Notes under the pieces: model-generated | Database searches by the model: none | What the model was told of the DNA's origin: nothing | The model's input: the letters and a program-made list of their open reading frames with translations, nothing else | Assembly: GCA_900540845.1 (NCBI GenBank) | Contig: UQHS01000003.1 | Location: 1-64,000, forward strand | DNA from: an uncultured Collinsella sp. | GTDB taxonomy: Bacteria > Actinomycetota > Coriobacteriia > Coriobacteriales > Coriobacteriaceae | Length of the DNA stretch: 64,000 nucleotides | Direction of reading: 5' to 3' | Shown: positions 33,450 through 41,135 of the stretch, in pieces | How the letters are laid out: every line of letters begins with the position of its first letter | Position numbering within the stretch: the stretch's first letter is position 1 | Program-made: the position numbers and the translations under genes

Positions 33450-34912
33450 CCGAGCAGCAGCTCCCTTCGCTGGTCGCGGTTCGTGGTCATCGCGCCCCAG
33501 TACGCGAGCGCGGCGGATTCGATGATGCAGGCGTCCGCCGTGTCGGCGGACTCGAAGCCCCAGCCTCCGCCCGTGCCGATTCGGCGCTTGGTGCATTGCG
33601 TCGCGGCGTCGTTGAGCGGCCCCTGGTCGAAGTGCTCCAAGGCGCCCTCCTTCACGTCGTTGGCGATGCGCGAGAATGCGGCGACGGCGTCCGCCGTCTT
33701 CGGACGCGAGATTTCGCACGACGGCACGCTCCCCTCGTCCAGGAGGCGGTCGTGGAGGTTCTGGGCGTTGCCCTGGCCGTCGATGACGATGAGCGCCGCT
33801 TCATCCTGACGCTCTGACAGCCAGCGCACGAGCCATGTGATGCCATCGCCCATCGTGAAGTGGCGGATGACCTCCACGTACCCCGGGCCGATATCCGGCT
33901 TGATGGCGACGGAGAGGCACCCGGTCGCGCCGTCCGGCGAGAACTTCACGGCGAACACCTTCACGCCGTCCCGCGGGGGCGCGGCGGTCGCCGCCTTGGC
34001 CCATGCCGCCGCGTTGATAGGCTTCTCGGCCTTGCCCACGGTCTCGGGGTACCAGCCGAGATGCTCCATCGCGAACTTCTCGGCCGTCATCGACTTGGAA
34101 TCTTTGAGCAGGGCACTCTCGAGCAATTGGTAACCGAGCGACGGGTTCGTCGCGAACCATAAATCGCGGTCGCCCACGTCACTCGGAAGCTCGGGGACCC
34201 CCCACTCGTGCATGCAGAAGCCACGCTCCGGTGACTCGCGCACCATCTTGCGCAGGCGGGTGAAGACCTCTCCGGCGTTGACGCGGTTCGGATCGGGAAC
34301 CGTACCCATGAGGATGGTCTGCGGCGAGCCGTGCGGCGCCGCCGAGTTGAGCGGCGACAGCGCGGCGTCCTGCTCGTCTGTGTAGTCCTGGGCCTCGTCC
34401 ACGACCACGAGATCGAACGTTCCTCCGCGCCCCATCTGCGTGGAGCTGCCGCGGGTTCGGAACTCGATGTGCGCTCCGTTGGTCAGGTCGAGGACCATCT
34501 GGTTCGCGCTCGTCGTGTACTTGTCGATGAGGCGGTTCAGCTCCGGGAACCTCGCTCGCGGGTCGTTCTTGCAATCGCCGAACTTCACACGAAGTCGGTC
34601 GAACGCCTTCTTGGCGGTCTGGTACTCCTGCGCGGTGTGCAGGATCCACTCGCCGCGCTTCACCAGGCCCCACGTCTCGCGCGGGTCGCACACGCCCGTC
34701 TTGCCGTTCTGGCGCGGCACCTCGAGGACGCACAGCGAGTTGAGCAGCCGCCCGTCATCGTCCAGCGCGAGCCAGTCGTTCAGGATCGACGCCTGCCACG
34801 GATGCGGCGGCATGCCGTAGACTCGCGAGAGCTCCACCGCCTGCCTGCCCTCCGTGCGGTCGTAGCTGTCGCACCACGAGTAGGTCGGCGTCTGGCAGCC
34901 GCGCCTAGCCAT
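33443..34912 (-). CDS. terL: Terminase large subunit
   Basis: Packaging motor, 489 aa. ATPase: Walker A-like 'VLEVPRQNGKTG', Walker B 'FDLVVVDEAQDY', coupling motif 'TILMGTVPDP'. Nuclease: 'AALIVIDGQGNAQNL' supplies a catalytic Asp and 'DAAT..' lies further on. The ATG at 34912 overlaps the small-subunit stop by 8 nt. Confidence 0.93.
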   Translation of the reverse strand: MARRGCQTPTYSWCDSYDRTEGRQAVELSRVYGMPPHPWQASILNDWLALDDDGRLLNSLCVLEVPRQNGKTGVCDPRETWGLVKRGEWILHTAQEYQTAKKAFDRLRVKFGDCKNDPRARFPELNRLIDKYTTSANQMVLDLTNGAHIEFRTRGSSTQMGRGGTFDLVVVDEAQDYTDEQDAALSPLNSAAPHGSPQTILMGTVPDPNRVNAGEVFTRLRKMVRESPERGFCMHEWGVPELPSDVGDRDLWFATNPSLGYQLLESALLKDSKSMTAEKFAMEHLGWYPETVGKAEKPINAAAWAKAATAAPPRDGVKVFAVKFSPDGATGCLSVAIKPDIGPGYVEVIRHFTMGDGITWLVRWLSERQDEAALIVIDGQGNAQNLHDRLLDEGSVPSCEISRPKTADAVAAFSRIANDVKEGALEHFDQGPLNDAATQCTKRRIGTGGGWGFESADTADACIIESAALAYWGAMTTNRDQRRELLLGW

Positions 34913-35168
34913 CGGCGCCACCGTTCAGGATCTGGTCGAGCGGGGTGGCGCCCGACTTCGCGGCCTCCGCGTCCTCGAGCGCCTTCAATCTGTCGATGGC
35001 CTCGAACATGCCCGATGCCAGCGGCTTGATGTCGCGACCGCTGTCCGTCATGTCGAGCACCCGGGCGTACTTGCGCACGACCTCTCGCGTCACGGCCAGC
35101 TCGTCTCCACCCCTCCACGCCTCCTCGATGGTGGTGATGGAGTCGGAAATCGGTTTGTTCTTGGGCAT
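34905..35168 (-). CDS. terS: Terminase small subunit
   Basis: Helical 87-aa protein directly upstream of terL ('EEAWRGGDELAVTREVVRKY', 'AEAAKSGATPLDQILNGG'). Short actinophage-type small subunits with this ending are common. It should recognise the phage packaging site; the phased 10-bp repeats at 35811-35880 are a candidate target. GGAGG upstream. Confidence 0.8.
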   Translation of the reverse strand: MPKNKPISDSITTIEEAWRGGDELAVTREVVRKYARVLDMTDSGRDIKPLASGMFEAIDRLKALEDAEAAKSGATPLDQILNGGADG

Positions 35169-35259
35169 TGCCCGCCTCCTTATTGTGGATTTAGGGGTCT
35201 AGGTGTGGAGCTGCTATGCCGCCGGGGTCAGGGGTCGGCCCCGGGGAGGGGGTCATCCC

Positions 35260-35667
35260 CTACCACTTGCGGGAGCAGCTGACCTCCGCCTCGTGGGTGC
35301 ATCGATTCGCCTTCATCGCACCCTTCGCCGCGGAACGCGCGAACAGCACGAACTCGGCGGGCGACCTCCACGCCCCGAACGCGGCGCGGGCGGCGTTGGC
35401 TATGGACTGCACGCGACACGCGGGCTTGTCTCCACGCCACTGGTTACAGCAGCGATGCGCGGCGCGGACGTTCGCGGGATCGATGGCGCTGCCGCCCTTT
35501 GAGATGGGCGTGATCTCGTCCAGCTCCAGTGCGTACGGATGCCGCGCGGGGTAGGCCGGCGATATGGGCAGGCCGCACATCCAGCAGCGCTGCGGCTGCG
35601 ACGCCATGCGCTTGCGGAGCGCCGATCGCGCCGAGTAGTTCGCGTATCGCGGGTTGCTCGACGGCAC
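35260..35667 (-). CDS. HNH endonuclease (packaging-associated)
   Basis: Protein of 135 aa. Zinc knuckle 'CWMCGLP', then 'LELDEITPISKGGSAIDPAN' and 'HRCCNQWRG', the HNH-type fold found in nucleases encoded beside terminases, which help cut concatemers at cos sites. Start is a GTG at 35667 with GGGGTGA upstream. First gene of the packaging block. Confidence 0.88.
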   Translation of the reverse strand: MPSSNPRYANYSARSALRKRMASQPQRCWMCGLPISPAYPARHPYALELDEITPISKGGSAIDPANVRAAHRCCNQWRGDKPACRVQSIANAARAAFGAWRSPAEFVLFARSAAKGAMKANRCTHEAEVSCSRKW

Positions 35668-35810
35668 GCGGTCACCCCGCTCAGGTTGTGGTTGTGGAAT
35701 GGGCGGCGGCGCGGGGCGGACCAGTCAGGAGGTGTCCATGCGTTGCACGAGAAAGGAGGAAAGAGCGTCGCGCGCCCGCGCCTCGCCGCCACGATATTTA
35801 TATCGCGGAT

Positions 35811-35880
35811 TGAGCCTGCAGCGACCTGCATTAACCTGTAAATAACTGCGATGAGCTGCAGAGACCTGCAGAAGTCTGCA
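35811..35880. repeat. Seven phased 10-bp repeats (CTGCA) before the packaging genes
   Basis: Seven consecutive 10-bp units, each ending CCTGCA or a close variant: CCTGCA, CCTGCA, CCTGTA, ACTGCG, GCTGCA, CCTGCA, TCTGCA. The spacing equals one helical turn, so the cores lie on one DNA face. They sit between the terminator at 35893-35927 and the HNH/terminase genes, with an A/T-rich TATAAA-like element just downstream on the minus strand. Candidate terminase recognition site (cos/pac) or late-activator binding array. Region 35668-35810 otherwise holds no gene I can support. Confidence 0.85.
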
Positions 35881-35892
35881 GTCGCGGAAAAG

Positions 35893-35927
35893 AAAAAGCC
35901 CCGGGCGCAGGTGATTGCGCTCGGGGC
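35893..35927 (-). terminator. Terminator after hicB
   Basis: Minus-strand stem GCCCCGAGCGCA / TGCGCCCGGGGC followed by TTTTTC, isolating the toxin-antitoxin pair from the packaging block. Confidence 0.85.
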
Positions 35928-35965
35928 GGTGAAATGCCGACGGGCTCGGCGATGATAATTATACG

Positions 35966-36412
35966 TTAGACCGTAGCCGCCAGCTTCGGCCTCCCTGACT
36001 TCGGCGCATATTCGATGCGGGCATCGACTGACGCCTTGGACACCATGCGCTTGGTGCCGTCCTTCCATGAGTCGAGCGAACCGGCGTTGATGAGCTGCGC
36101 GACGCGGGCCGTGCTGACGCCGAGCGCGCGTGCCGCCTCGGAAGCCGTCATGGCGGGTATATCGCCAAGCTCGCGCGAGACGGCGACGGCGATGATCTGG
36201 CCGCCATGCTCTGGCTTGTGACCGAAGTCCATCGGCGGCAGCTCGCAACGACCCATGAGATGGTCGTCAACCGTCTCAGCCAGCCAATCGGCGGCACTCT
36301 CGACCGCATCGTTCAGGTCATCGCCGAACGTGCCCTCTCCCCAACCGCCGCAAGGAACGGCGTCGATGTAACCGTTTGATGGATAGAACTCGAACTCCCA
36401 TACGTAGACCAT
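35966..36412 (-). CDS. hicB: HicB-type antitoxin with DNA-binding domain
   Basis: Protein of 148 aa. N-terminal HicB-like domain ('VYVWEFEFYPSNGYIDAVPC' to 'AVESAADWLAETVDDHLMG'), then a C-terminal helix-turn-helix of excisionase/MerR type ('MTASEAARALGVSTARVAQL'). It neutralises HicA and is expected to repress its own operon. GGGAGGATGGC precedes the ATG. The partner gene lies 55 nt upstream. Confidence 0.82.
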   Translation of the reverse strand: MVYVWEFEFYPSNGYIDAVPCGGWGEGTFGDDLNDAVESAADWLAETVDDHLMGRCELPPMDFGHKPEHGGQIIAVAVSRELGDIPAMTASEAARALGVSTARVAQLINAGSLDSWKDGTKRMVSKASVDARIEYAPKSGRPKLAATV

Positions 36413-36467
36413 GCCATCCTCCCTTTCTAAGGTGAATGCAGACGTTGGCCCCGAAGGGGGCGGGCGC

Positions 36468-36638
36468 TCACCGCAATCCCGCCGCCTTCAGAATCCTCTT
36501 GGCCGCCTCGTCCTCGATTTCCCTGTGGCGTTTCACCTTCACCGTCACGTCACCTCTCGTGAACTTCTCGTGCTTGGTACCGCCTCGGGATTCGTAGCCC
36601 GCGTCCAAAAGAAGCTTGACCAAAACCCGTCGTTGCAT
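36468..36638 (-). CDS. hicA: HicA-type mRNA interferase toxin
   Basis: Protein of 56 aa, read directly from the minus strand: MQRRVLVKLLLDAGYESRGG, then TKHEKFTRGDVTVKVKRHRE and ending AAKRILKAAGLR. The 'GG.KHEKF' segment with its catalytic-type His and the final 'AKRILKAAGL' are diagnostic of HicA/YcfA double-stranded-RNA-binding-fold RNases. GGAGGTGAA precedes the ATG. With hicB it makes a type II system inside the prophage, probably for lysogen maintenance or phage exclusion. Confidence 0.85.
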   Translation of the reverse strand: MQRRVLVKLLLDAGYESRGGTKHEKFTRGDVTVKVKRHREIEDEAAKRILKAAGLR

Positions 36639-36719
36639 TTCACCTCCTCAATTGGCATGTCTATATATTAGCATTTTCTAAGGGTTATTGGAAGTAATAA
36701 TTAGATGTTTCTAAGTGTT

Positions 36720-37178
36720 TTAGAACAACGCCGCCTGACCCACTCCCTCCCGCGCGGCGGCGACTCCGACCAGCTCCACCCAATCGAGCGCGGAGTCGTG
36801 GTCCGCGTGGGCCTGCCGTTCGGATATGCACATGGAATTCGACAGCCTGCGCCAGTCCTCGTCCTCGCAGTAACGCAGCTCCAGGACGTCGCCCCAACGG
36901 CTGCAGGGGTTCGCCGATCGTATGCCCGAGCACACGGCGCGTGCGTCCTCCACGATTGCGCGCAGCTCCGCGATCTCGGATGCTATGCGGGCCTCGGCGT
37001 CCATGCGCGCGTCGGTCATGCGCATCACGTCGTGGTCCCCGCCGTAGGATTTGCCGATCGCGTCGTAACGCTGGGCGCGGACGCCCTCGCGCGACCGCAT
37101 GGCCTCCACCCGGGCAAGGCACCCGTCGATGCGGCGCTGCGCTGCCCGCGCGTTCTCGAAGTACTCCCGTGCTGTCAT
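36720..37178 (-). CDS. Late-gene regulator (DUF1492/ArpU-like)
   Basis: Protein of 152 aa, largely helical. The C-terminal 'VLELRYCEDEDWRRLSNSMC' followed by 'ISERQAHADHDSALDWV' resembles sigma-70 region-4-like helices of RinA/ArpU/DUF1492 phage late regulators. It is placed at the end of the early block, facing the packaging genes, as late activators often are. The phased repeats at 35811-35880 could be its target as an alternative to terminase binding. Confidence 0.6.
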   Translation of the reverse strand: MTAREYFENARAAQRRIDGCLARVEAMRSREGVRAQRYDAIGKSYGGDHDVMRMTDARMDAEARIASEIAELRAIVEDARAVCSGIRSANPCSRWGDVLELRYCEDEDWRRLSNSMCISERQAHADHDSALDWVELVGVAAAREGVGQAALF

Positions 37179-37255
37179 GCTCCCCCTTTACATGCATCTA
37201 ACAGGTCTTTCATTATATGCCTGATGATTGAAGCGTTCCAAATCCCCGACATGAG

Positions 37256-37285
37256 AAAAGCCCGCGATGCAGAAGCACCACGGGC
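37256..37285 (-). terminator. Terminator of early leftward genes
   Basis: Minus-strand GCCCG...CGGGC stem followed by TTTTCTC, just past the stop of the zinc-ribbon regulator at 37291. Confidence 0.65.
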
Positions 37286-37290
37286 TGAAA

Positions 37291-37743
37291 TCATTCTTGG
37301 ATCACCCTCGCCCCGCAGTTCGGGCAGTAGTTCGGCGTGACCTCGAAGACGTCCTCACTGAGGATGTATTCGGCATCCGCGTCGAGCCCGTCCACGCGGA
37401 ACGCCAGCCCACACTTCGGGCATCGAACGCCATCGCTGGGGTGGAGGCTTGAGATGAGGACCATCGTCGAGAAATCCACGAGGTTCCTCCTCAGCGGCCT
37501 TCTCTGAGCGCTTCTCGGCGCCCCGCACTTTGGGCAGGTGTCCTTGCGGTACAGCCCGAGGGCGCGGCCCTTCGGGTTGTTCGGGCCGTAGCCGCGCCTC
37601 TTTGACTTTGGGCTCGGCAGCCCTAGCTTCCTGCGCCACATCGCCACTGTGTTGTACGGGACCGACAGCTCCTCGGAGACCTCCCTGTTGGTCGCCCCGT
37701 CTTTGAGCATCTGCATTCCGCGATCACGGCATTTGTGCGTCAT
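37291..37743 (-). CDS. HTH and double zinc-ribbon protein
   Basis: Protein of 150 aa from the ATG at 37743. N-terminal HTH of transposase/resolvase type ('DGATNREVSEELSVPYNTVA'), then three CxxC pairs: 'CPKCGAPR', 'CPKCGLAF', 'CPNCGARV'. Probably DNA-binding. The function is unknown; it is the last of a run of Cys-rich phage proteins. Confidence 0.65.
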   Translation of the reverse strand: MTHKCRDRGMQMLKDGATNREVSEELSVPYNTVAMWRRKLGLPSPKSKRRGYGPNNPKGRALGLYRKDTCPKCGAPRSAQRRPLRRNLVDFSTMVLISSLHPSDGVRCPKCGLAFRVDGLDADAEYILSEDVFEVTPNYCPNCGARVIQE

Positions 37744-38129
37744 TTGTACACCACCTTTCTTCCACAGTTCGGGCAGAAGTTCAAGCCTGACTTGTCCGCT
37801 GTCGTATACCACCTGGTGCCAGCATCATCGACGTAAGAGTGACAGCAGGAACCGCCGCGTACGTGAGTTCCGCACCCTGAGCATATGAACCCGCGTTTAT
37901 CGTCTGACACGTTCCGGCACGTCCGCTCCTCCGGATCTATGAGGTCGGCGAGGCGGTTGATGAACAAGCCTTCAGAGTTCCTGTCGTGAATATCCCATTC
38001 GACGCCATTCAGAAAGATTCCGGATAATAGGCTGACAAAATTACTGTCAGTCAAATGAATGAACGCTGTGACCTCCGCAAGGTTTCTCAGCTTCGCCGCC
38101 ACCTCGAGGCGCTCTTCGTCAGTCGGCAT
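37740..38129 (-). CDS. Zinc-ribbon phage protein
   Basis: Protein of 129 aa (start 38129). Helical N-terminus ('MPTDEERLEVAAKLRNLAEV'), then 'CSGCGTHV' with 'GGSCCHSY' and a final 'FCPNCGRKV'. Similar proteins of unknown role are frequent in Coriobacteriia prophages. It overlaps both neighbours. Confidence 0.65.
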   Translation of the reverse strand: MPTDEERLEVAAKLRNLAEVTAFIHLTDSNFVSLLSGIFLNGVEWDIHDRNSEGLFINRLADLIDPEERTCRNVSDDKRGFICSGCGTHVRGGSCCHSYVDDAGTRWYTTADKSGLNFCPNCGRKVVYK

Positions 38130-38499
38130 CGCGCTCACCGTCCCTCCGGTTCCACGCCTCGATGGCCATATAACGCCACGGCTTGGCCCACTCGCTCTCA
38201 GGCTCGAAACCACAGAGCTTGTCGTTGCTGTATGGCGAGAACTCGTCGGCCTCCTCCTGCGTGCGCACGTGCCAATCGGTTTTCACCGGCTTAGAGCGAG
38301 CACCACACTTGTTGCACCGGCAGTAGAAGACGTGGCGAAAGTCGAGCATGGGCACTTCGTGATAGCCTCCCGAGCCGAATCCGACGTCAGGCTCGTAAAC
38401 CTCCGCCATCAACCCATACTTGTTCAACCGGTACTCGGTGCGGCTCACGATGCGCGACCTGGGATGGCCGCAGAAAGGGCATGGTTTAAGGTCTGCCAT
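38119..38499 (-). CDS. Lar-like restriction alleviation protein
   Basis: Protein of 126 aa starting MADLKPCPFCGHPRSRIVSR; 'LKPCPFCG' and the downstream 'YCRCNKCGARSKPVKT' with 'AIEAWNRR' match the Lar family zinc proteins, some of which modulate type I restriction. Start at 38499 has AAGGAGG upstream. An anti-restriction role is suggested by family only. Confidence 0.75.
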   Translation of the reverse strand: MADLKPCPFCGHPRSRIVSRTEYRLNKYGLMAEVYEPDVGFGSGGYHEVPMLDFRHVFYCRCNKCGARSKPVKTDWHVRTQEEADEFSPYSNDKLCGFEPESEWAKPWRYMAIEAWNRRDGERDAD

Positions 38500-38716
38500 T
38501 GCATGCCTCCTTGACGTATGAATCCCTGTCCCCGCGCTCGAAGTACGTGCATGCCGTGCCGTCATACGGGGACACGGCGCGCACGCTCGCCATGTGCCTC
38601 ATACAGGCCCACAGGGGGTAGTCTTCAGGCATAGTCGTCATGTGCTCGCGGGCGAACTTCATCCGCTCCGGCCACGGCGCGAGGTGGATGCAGTCGGCGC
38701 AGCGGTTATCGGTCAT
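38486..38716 (-). CDS. Cys-rich small protein
   Basis: Protein of 76 aa: MTDNRCADCIHLAPWPERMK then 'LWACMRHM' and 'TACTYFERGDR'. Four spaced Cys suggest zinc binding. It is related to the next gene upstream (shared 'C..C.H..PWPER' and 'C.yFERG'), so the two are likely duplicates. GAAGGAGG upstream. Confidence 0.65.
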   Translation of the reverse strand: MTDNRCADCIHLAPWPERMKFAREHMTTMPEDYPLWACMRHMASVRAVSPYDGTACTYFERGDRDSYVKEACNGRP

Positions 38717-38987
38717 AGTCGACCACCTCCTTCTTGACCTTCCTGACCCACGCGGAACGCGAGCCGCGCTCGAAAATGCACGGCACGTGGCACGAGCACG
38801 CGTTTTGCGGCGAATCGCTTGCATGCACAGGCTTGGCGCTGCCGTAGAACAGGCAGCAGCCGTCTGGTGCGGTGAGTCCAGCGCGCGCTCCACGGCAGTC
38901 CTCGTACAACTGCGCGCGCTCCGGCCATGGGACGTAATGCACGCACTCGCCGCAGTGGTCGCGGAAAGAGTCGTCATAGCGCGCCAT
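38706..38987 (-). CDS. Cys-rich small protein (paralogue)
   Basis: Protein of 93 aa: 'HCGECVHYVPWPERAQLYED' and 'CHVPCIFERGSRSAW'. It shares the C-x2-C-x-H-x3-PWPER pattern with the gene downstream. Role unknown. Starts within the last codons of the membrane-peptide gene upstream. Confidence 0.65.
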   Translation of the reverse strand: MARYDDSFRDHCGECVHYVPWPERAQLYEDCRGARAGLTAPDGCCLFYGSAKPVHASDSPQNACSCHVPCIFERGSRSAWVRKVKKEVVDYDR

Positions 38988-39147
38988 AGCGACCCCTTTC
39001 CAAGTCCATCGCCACCAGCAGGCTGAACATGGCGAGGACCAACATGTAGGTCGCCCTCTGCTCGTAACCGCCGAAGTGCATCACGCACGCGGCGAGCGAG
39101 TTGACGATGACCATGATGCGCATGAGAACTTCTATGAACCTACTCAT
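38974..39147 (-). CDS. Short membrane protein
   Basis: Read from the minus strand: 57 aa, MSRFIEVLMRIMVIVNSLAA ... 'YMLVLAMFSLLVAMDLERGR' and YGAL. Two hydrophobic stretches. GGGGG lies 5 nt before the ATG and the gene overlaps both neighbours (8 and 14 nt), as real genes do in this block. Function unknown. Confidence 0.6.
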   Translation of the reverse strand: MSRFIEVLMRIMVIVNSLAACVMHFGGYEQRATYMLVLAMFSLLVAMDLERGRYGAL

Positions 39148-39472
39148 AACGCCCCCTACTGCGGTTCCGCACCTCGCATCGCGCGAGGTGCTGGGTCATG
39201 TCGGTCACGCCCAGCGACGCGGCGAGGTTGCAGCACGCCTGGATGGTGTCGGCGATCTCGTCCATGAGGTCGTCTGTCGCATACATCACCACAGGCATAT
39301 TCTGCACATCCCTCATATCTTCGTCTGAACGCTCGTAGAAGGCGATTTGGTCCATAAGCACATTCCATGCGTTATGCACCTCGCTCGCCTCCTCCAGCAC
39401 CTTCAGCGCCTGCGCCTTGGTCGGCTTCACGTCGGGGAAAGGCAGGACGTTCCCCAGCTTTATGTACGTCAT
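39140..39472 (-). CDS. MazG-like nucleotide pyrophosphohydrolase
   Basis: Protein of 110 aa. 'LKVLEEASEVHNAW' followed by 'DDLMDEIADTIQACCNLAAS' gives the E-x-x-E ... E-x-x-D metal-binding pattern of the all-alpha NTP pyrophosphatase fold. In phages such enzymes may remove abnormal or signalling nucleotides (e.g. ppGpp-type or dUTP). Substrate not predictable. Confidence 0.75.
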   Translation of the reverse strand: MTYIKLGNVLPFPDVKPTKAQALKVLEEASEVHNAWNVLMDQIAFYERSDEDMRDVQNMPVVMYATDDLMDEIADTIQACCNLAASLGVTDMTQHLARCEVRNRSRGRYE

Positions 39473-39609
39473 CTACACACCCCAATCTGGATCAGAACGA
39501 GCAGCGCCATGGCCGCGATTGTCACCGCGACCGCGAACCACGCGCACCCGGGAAGGCGATCGCCCTCGCGGCAACCCGCGCGCCAGTCATCCTTGCTCAG
39601 GTCGCTCAT
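39469..39609 (-). CDS. Single-span membrane peptide
   Basis: Read from the minus strand: 46 aa, MSDLSKDDWRAGCREGDRLP then one hydrophobic helix 'AWFAVAVTIAAMALLVLIQI' and GVCR. GGAGGTGGATGA lies before the ATG; the stop overlaps the MazG-like start (ATGA). Unknown function. Confidence 0.55.
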   Translation of the reverse strand: MSDLSKDDWRAGCREGDRLPGCAWFAVAVTIAAMALLVLIQIGVCR

Positions 39610-39944
39610 TCATCCACCTCCCCGAACTCCATGAGCCCGAGCTCCACCTTGCACTTGTCGGCGTAGGCTTGAATCCTTTTCTCGTAGAACTCCACGCGGT
39701 TCCTCGGGGTGCGGTGGAACCACTTGGCCTTGAAGCGGGCAAGCGCATCGCGGTAGTCATCCTCGGACGTGTCGCCGCTGAGCCAGAAGTCGAGGCTCTG
39801 GGCGAGGCCTCCGTAGCTCCTCACCGCGAACTCGCCGCCGCAGAACAGGTCGTGGTACAGCTCGTTCATCTCCTCGTCTGCCCACTTGCCGTCGGCCTCG
39901 TCCAGGCACGGCCACGTGTGGTCGAAAAGCGCACCGCCGCTCAT
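39606..39944 (-). CDS. Phage hypothetical protein
   Basis: Acidic protein of 112 aa ('DEADGKWADEEMNELYHDLF', 'RIQAYADKCKVELGLMEFGE'), overlapping both neighbours by 4 nt (ATGA). No family recognised. Part of the early leftward operon. Confidence 0.6.
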   Translation of the reverse strand: MSGGALFDHTWPCLDEADGKWADEEMNELYHDLFCGGEFAVRSYGGLAQSLDFWLSGDTSEDDYRDALARFKAKWFHRTPRNRVEFYEKRIQAYADKCKVELGLMEFGEVDE

Positions 39945-40138
39945 TCGGCATCACCCCATTCCACGGTCACCTTCAACTTCGCGCCAAACGCCGGCGCCGT
40001 CTTCGCGTCGGTCGCGAACGACATCCCTTCGTCATAGGAGCCGGCGACGACCCTAACGCTGCCGGGCGTGCCGTCGAAGCGGGCTGATTTCGATTCCAGT
40101 CCGTTGACGCGGAACGTCATCGTCTTACCGCCTTTCAT
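39941..40138 (-). CDS. Small phage hypothetical protein
   Basis: Protein of 65 aa (MKGGKTMTFRVNGLESKSAR...), beta-rich, possibly starting at the internal ATG MTFRVNG. Overlaps its neighbours by 4 nt on each side. No function recognised. Confidence 0.55.
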   Translation of the reverse strand: MKGGKTMTFRVNGLESKSARFDGTPGSVRVVAGSYDEGMSFATDAKTAPAFGAKLKVTVEWGDAE

Positions 40139-40782
40139 CGGCCCACCTCCACCACCGCGAGCTTCTTGGCGCGGCGGACGATGTCGCAGACCGTCAGGAC
40201 CATGACATCGTCTCCGCCAAGGTCGCGCTCGTTGCAGTAGTCGTTCAACCGGAGATACATGCCGCTCCCGGTCACGATGGTGTTCACGTCCTCCTCCAGC
40301 CGCTCCCAGCTGTCTGGGCGGGTGTGGGTTAGATTGCGAGTGAGGGTTGTTGCGGTCGCATTGTCGCCATTGCGGTTCTTATAGGTGAGGCAGACAGTCC
40401 CATCTAGGACGACGGCAACCTTGTACTCGGTCGGCTTGCCTTTAAACCACACCGTGTCGCCCACCTTGATCTCAACCCCTTCGGCATCCAGCACCTCTGG
40501 TTCTGGGAGCTTGACGCGCTCGTCGACGCTCAGGTGAATGCAGCCGGCGGACATGCCATAGAGATCCGTTTCGCGTTCGAATAGGTCGATGTTGTCGATG
40601 CCACCGCTCAGGCCGTCCACCTCATCCCCGAACCACACGTACTCGCCGTCCTCGTAGCGCGGCCACATGTCGAGAATCTGGCGCTCGAGCTCGGACAGCT
40701 TGCGCCTGCCGTTCTCGCGGTCCATCGCCTCGCACACCCTGCGGCTCTTCTCCGCGTTTCGCTCGTCAAAATCCCTTGTCAT
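40135..40782 (-). CDS. Phage hypothetical protein
   Basis: Protein of 215 aa from the ATG at 40782 (GGGAGGAAG upstream). Central segment 'VLDAEGVEIKVGDTVWFKGK' resembles small KOW/SH3-like beta units found in many phage early proteins of unknown role. C-terminus 'VMVLTVCDIVRRAKKLAVVE'. Confidence 0.6.
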   Translation of the reverse strand: MTRDFDERNAEKSRRVCEAMDRENGRRKLSELERQILDMWPRYEDGEYVWFGDEVDGLSGGIDNIDLFERETDLYGMSAGCIHLSVDERVKLPEPEVLDAEGVEIKVGDTVWFKGKPTEYKVAVVLDGTVCLTYKNRNGDNATATTLTRNLTHTRPDSWERLEEDVNTIVTGSGMYLRLNDYCNERDLGGDDVMVLTVCDIVRRAKKLAVVEVGR

Positions 40783-41135
40783 ATTTCTTCCTCCCATCTC
40801 GCGCAGGTGTCCACCTGCATGTCCACGCGGGCGCGGTCGAGGAAGCCGACCAACTCCCGCCACGTCTCGAAGTCAGGCGGGTCCTCGGGGCTCGCCCTCA
40901 GCTCGCAGATGCCCATGTCGCAGCACTCCTCGATGCAGTGGCGGCACCACATGCACGTCTTGTCGCGGTCGGGCTCGGCGTGAGCCGCGTCCACCATCTC
41001 GCCCGTGCAGTTGTCTGGCAGGTTGAAATCGCCCATCTTCCTCCTCTCGGCTCGGCACCCCGCGCACAGCCGGCTCCACGGCGCGCCGTGGTAGAGCTGC
41101 CCGCAGGCCGCGCACCTCCTAGCCCTGTGCGGCAT
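40779..41135 (-). CDS. Zinc-binding phage protein
   Basis: Protein of 118 aa with many Cys: 'CAACGQLYHG', 'CAGCRAERRK', then 'CMWCRHCIEECCDMGICELR'. An internal ATG (MGDFNLPDNCTGEM) could start a shorter form. It overlaps the small HTH gene upstream by 17 nt. Function unknown. Confidence 0.55.
   Translation of the reverse strand: MPHRARRCAACGQLYHGAPWSRLCAGCRAERRKMGDFNLPDNCTGEMVDAAHAEPDRDKTCMWCRHCIEECCDMGICELRASPEDPPDFETWRELVGFLDRARVDMQVDTCARWEEEI

Noticed and set aside
31479..33809. 776-codon plus-strand open frame over the capsid/portal genes
   Set aside because: Shadow of the MuF, portal and terminase genes in high-GC DNA; product is Arg/His-rich without domains.
35811..35880. CRISPR array
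   Set aside because: Units are 10 bp with no spacers; phased binding-site array instead.
36411..36671. Plus-strand open frame over the hicA region
   Set aside because: It is antisense to hicA, whose minus-strand product is clearly a HicA.
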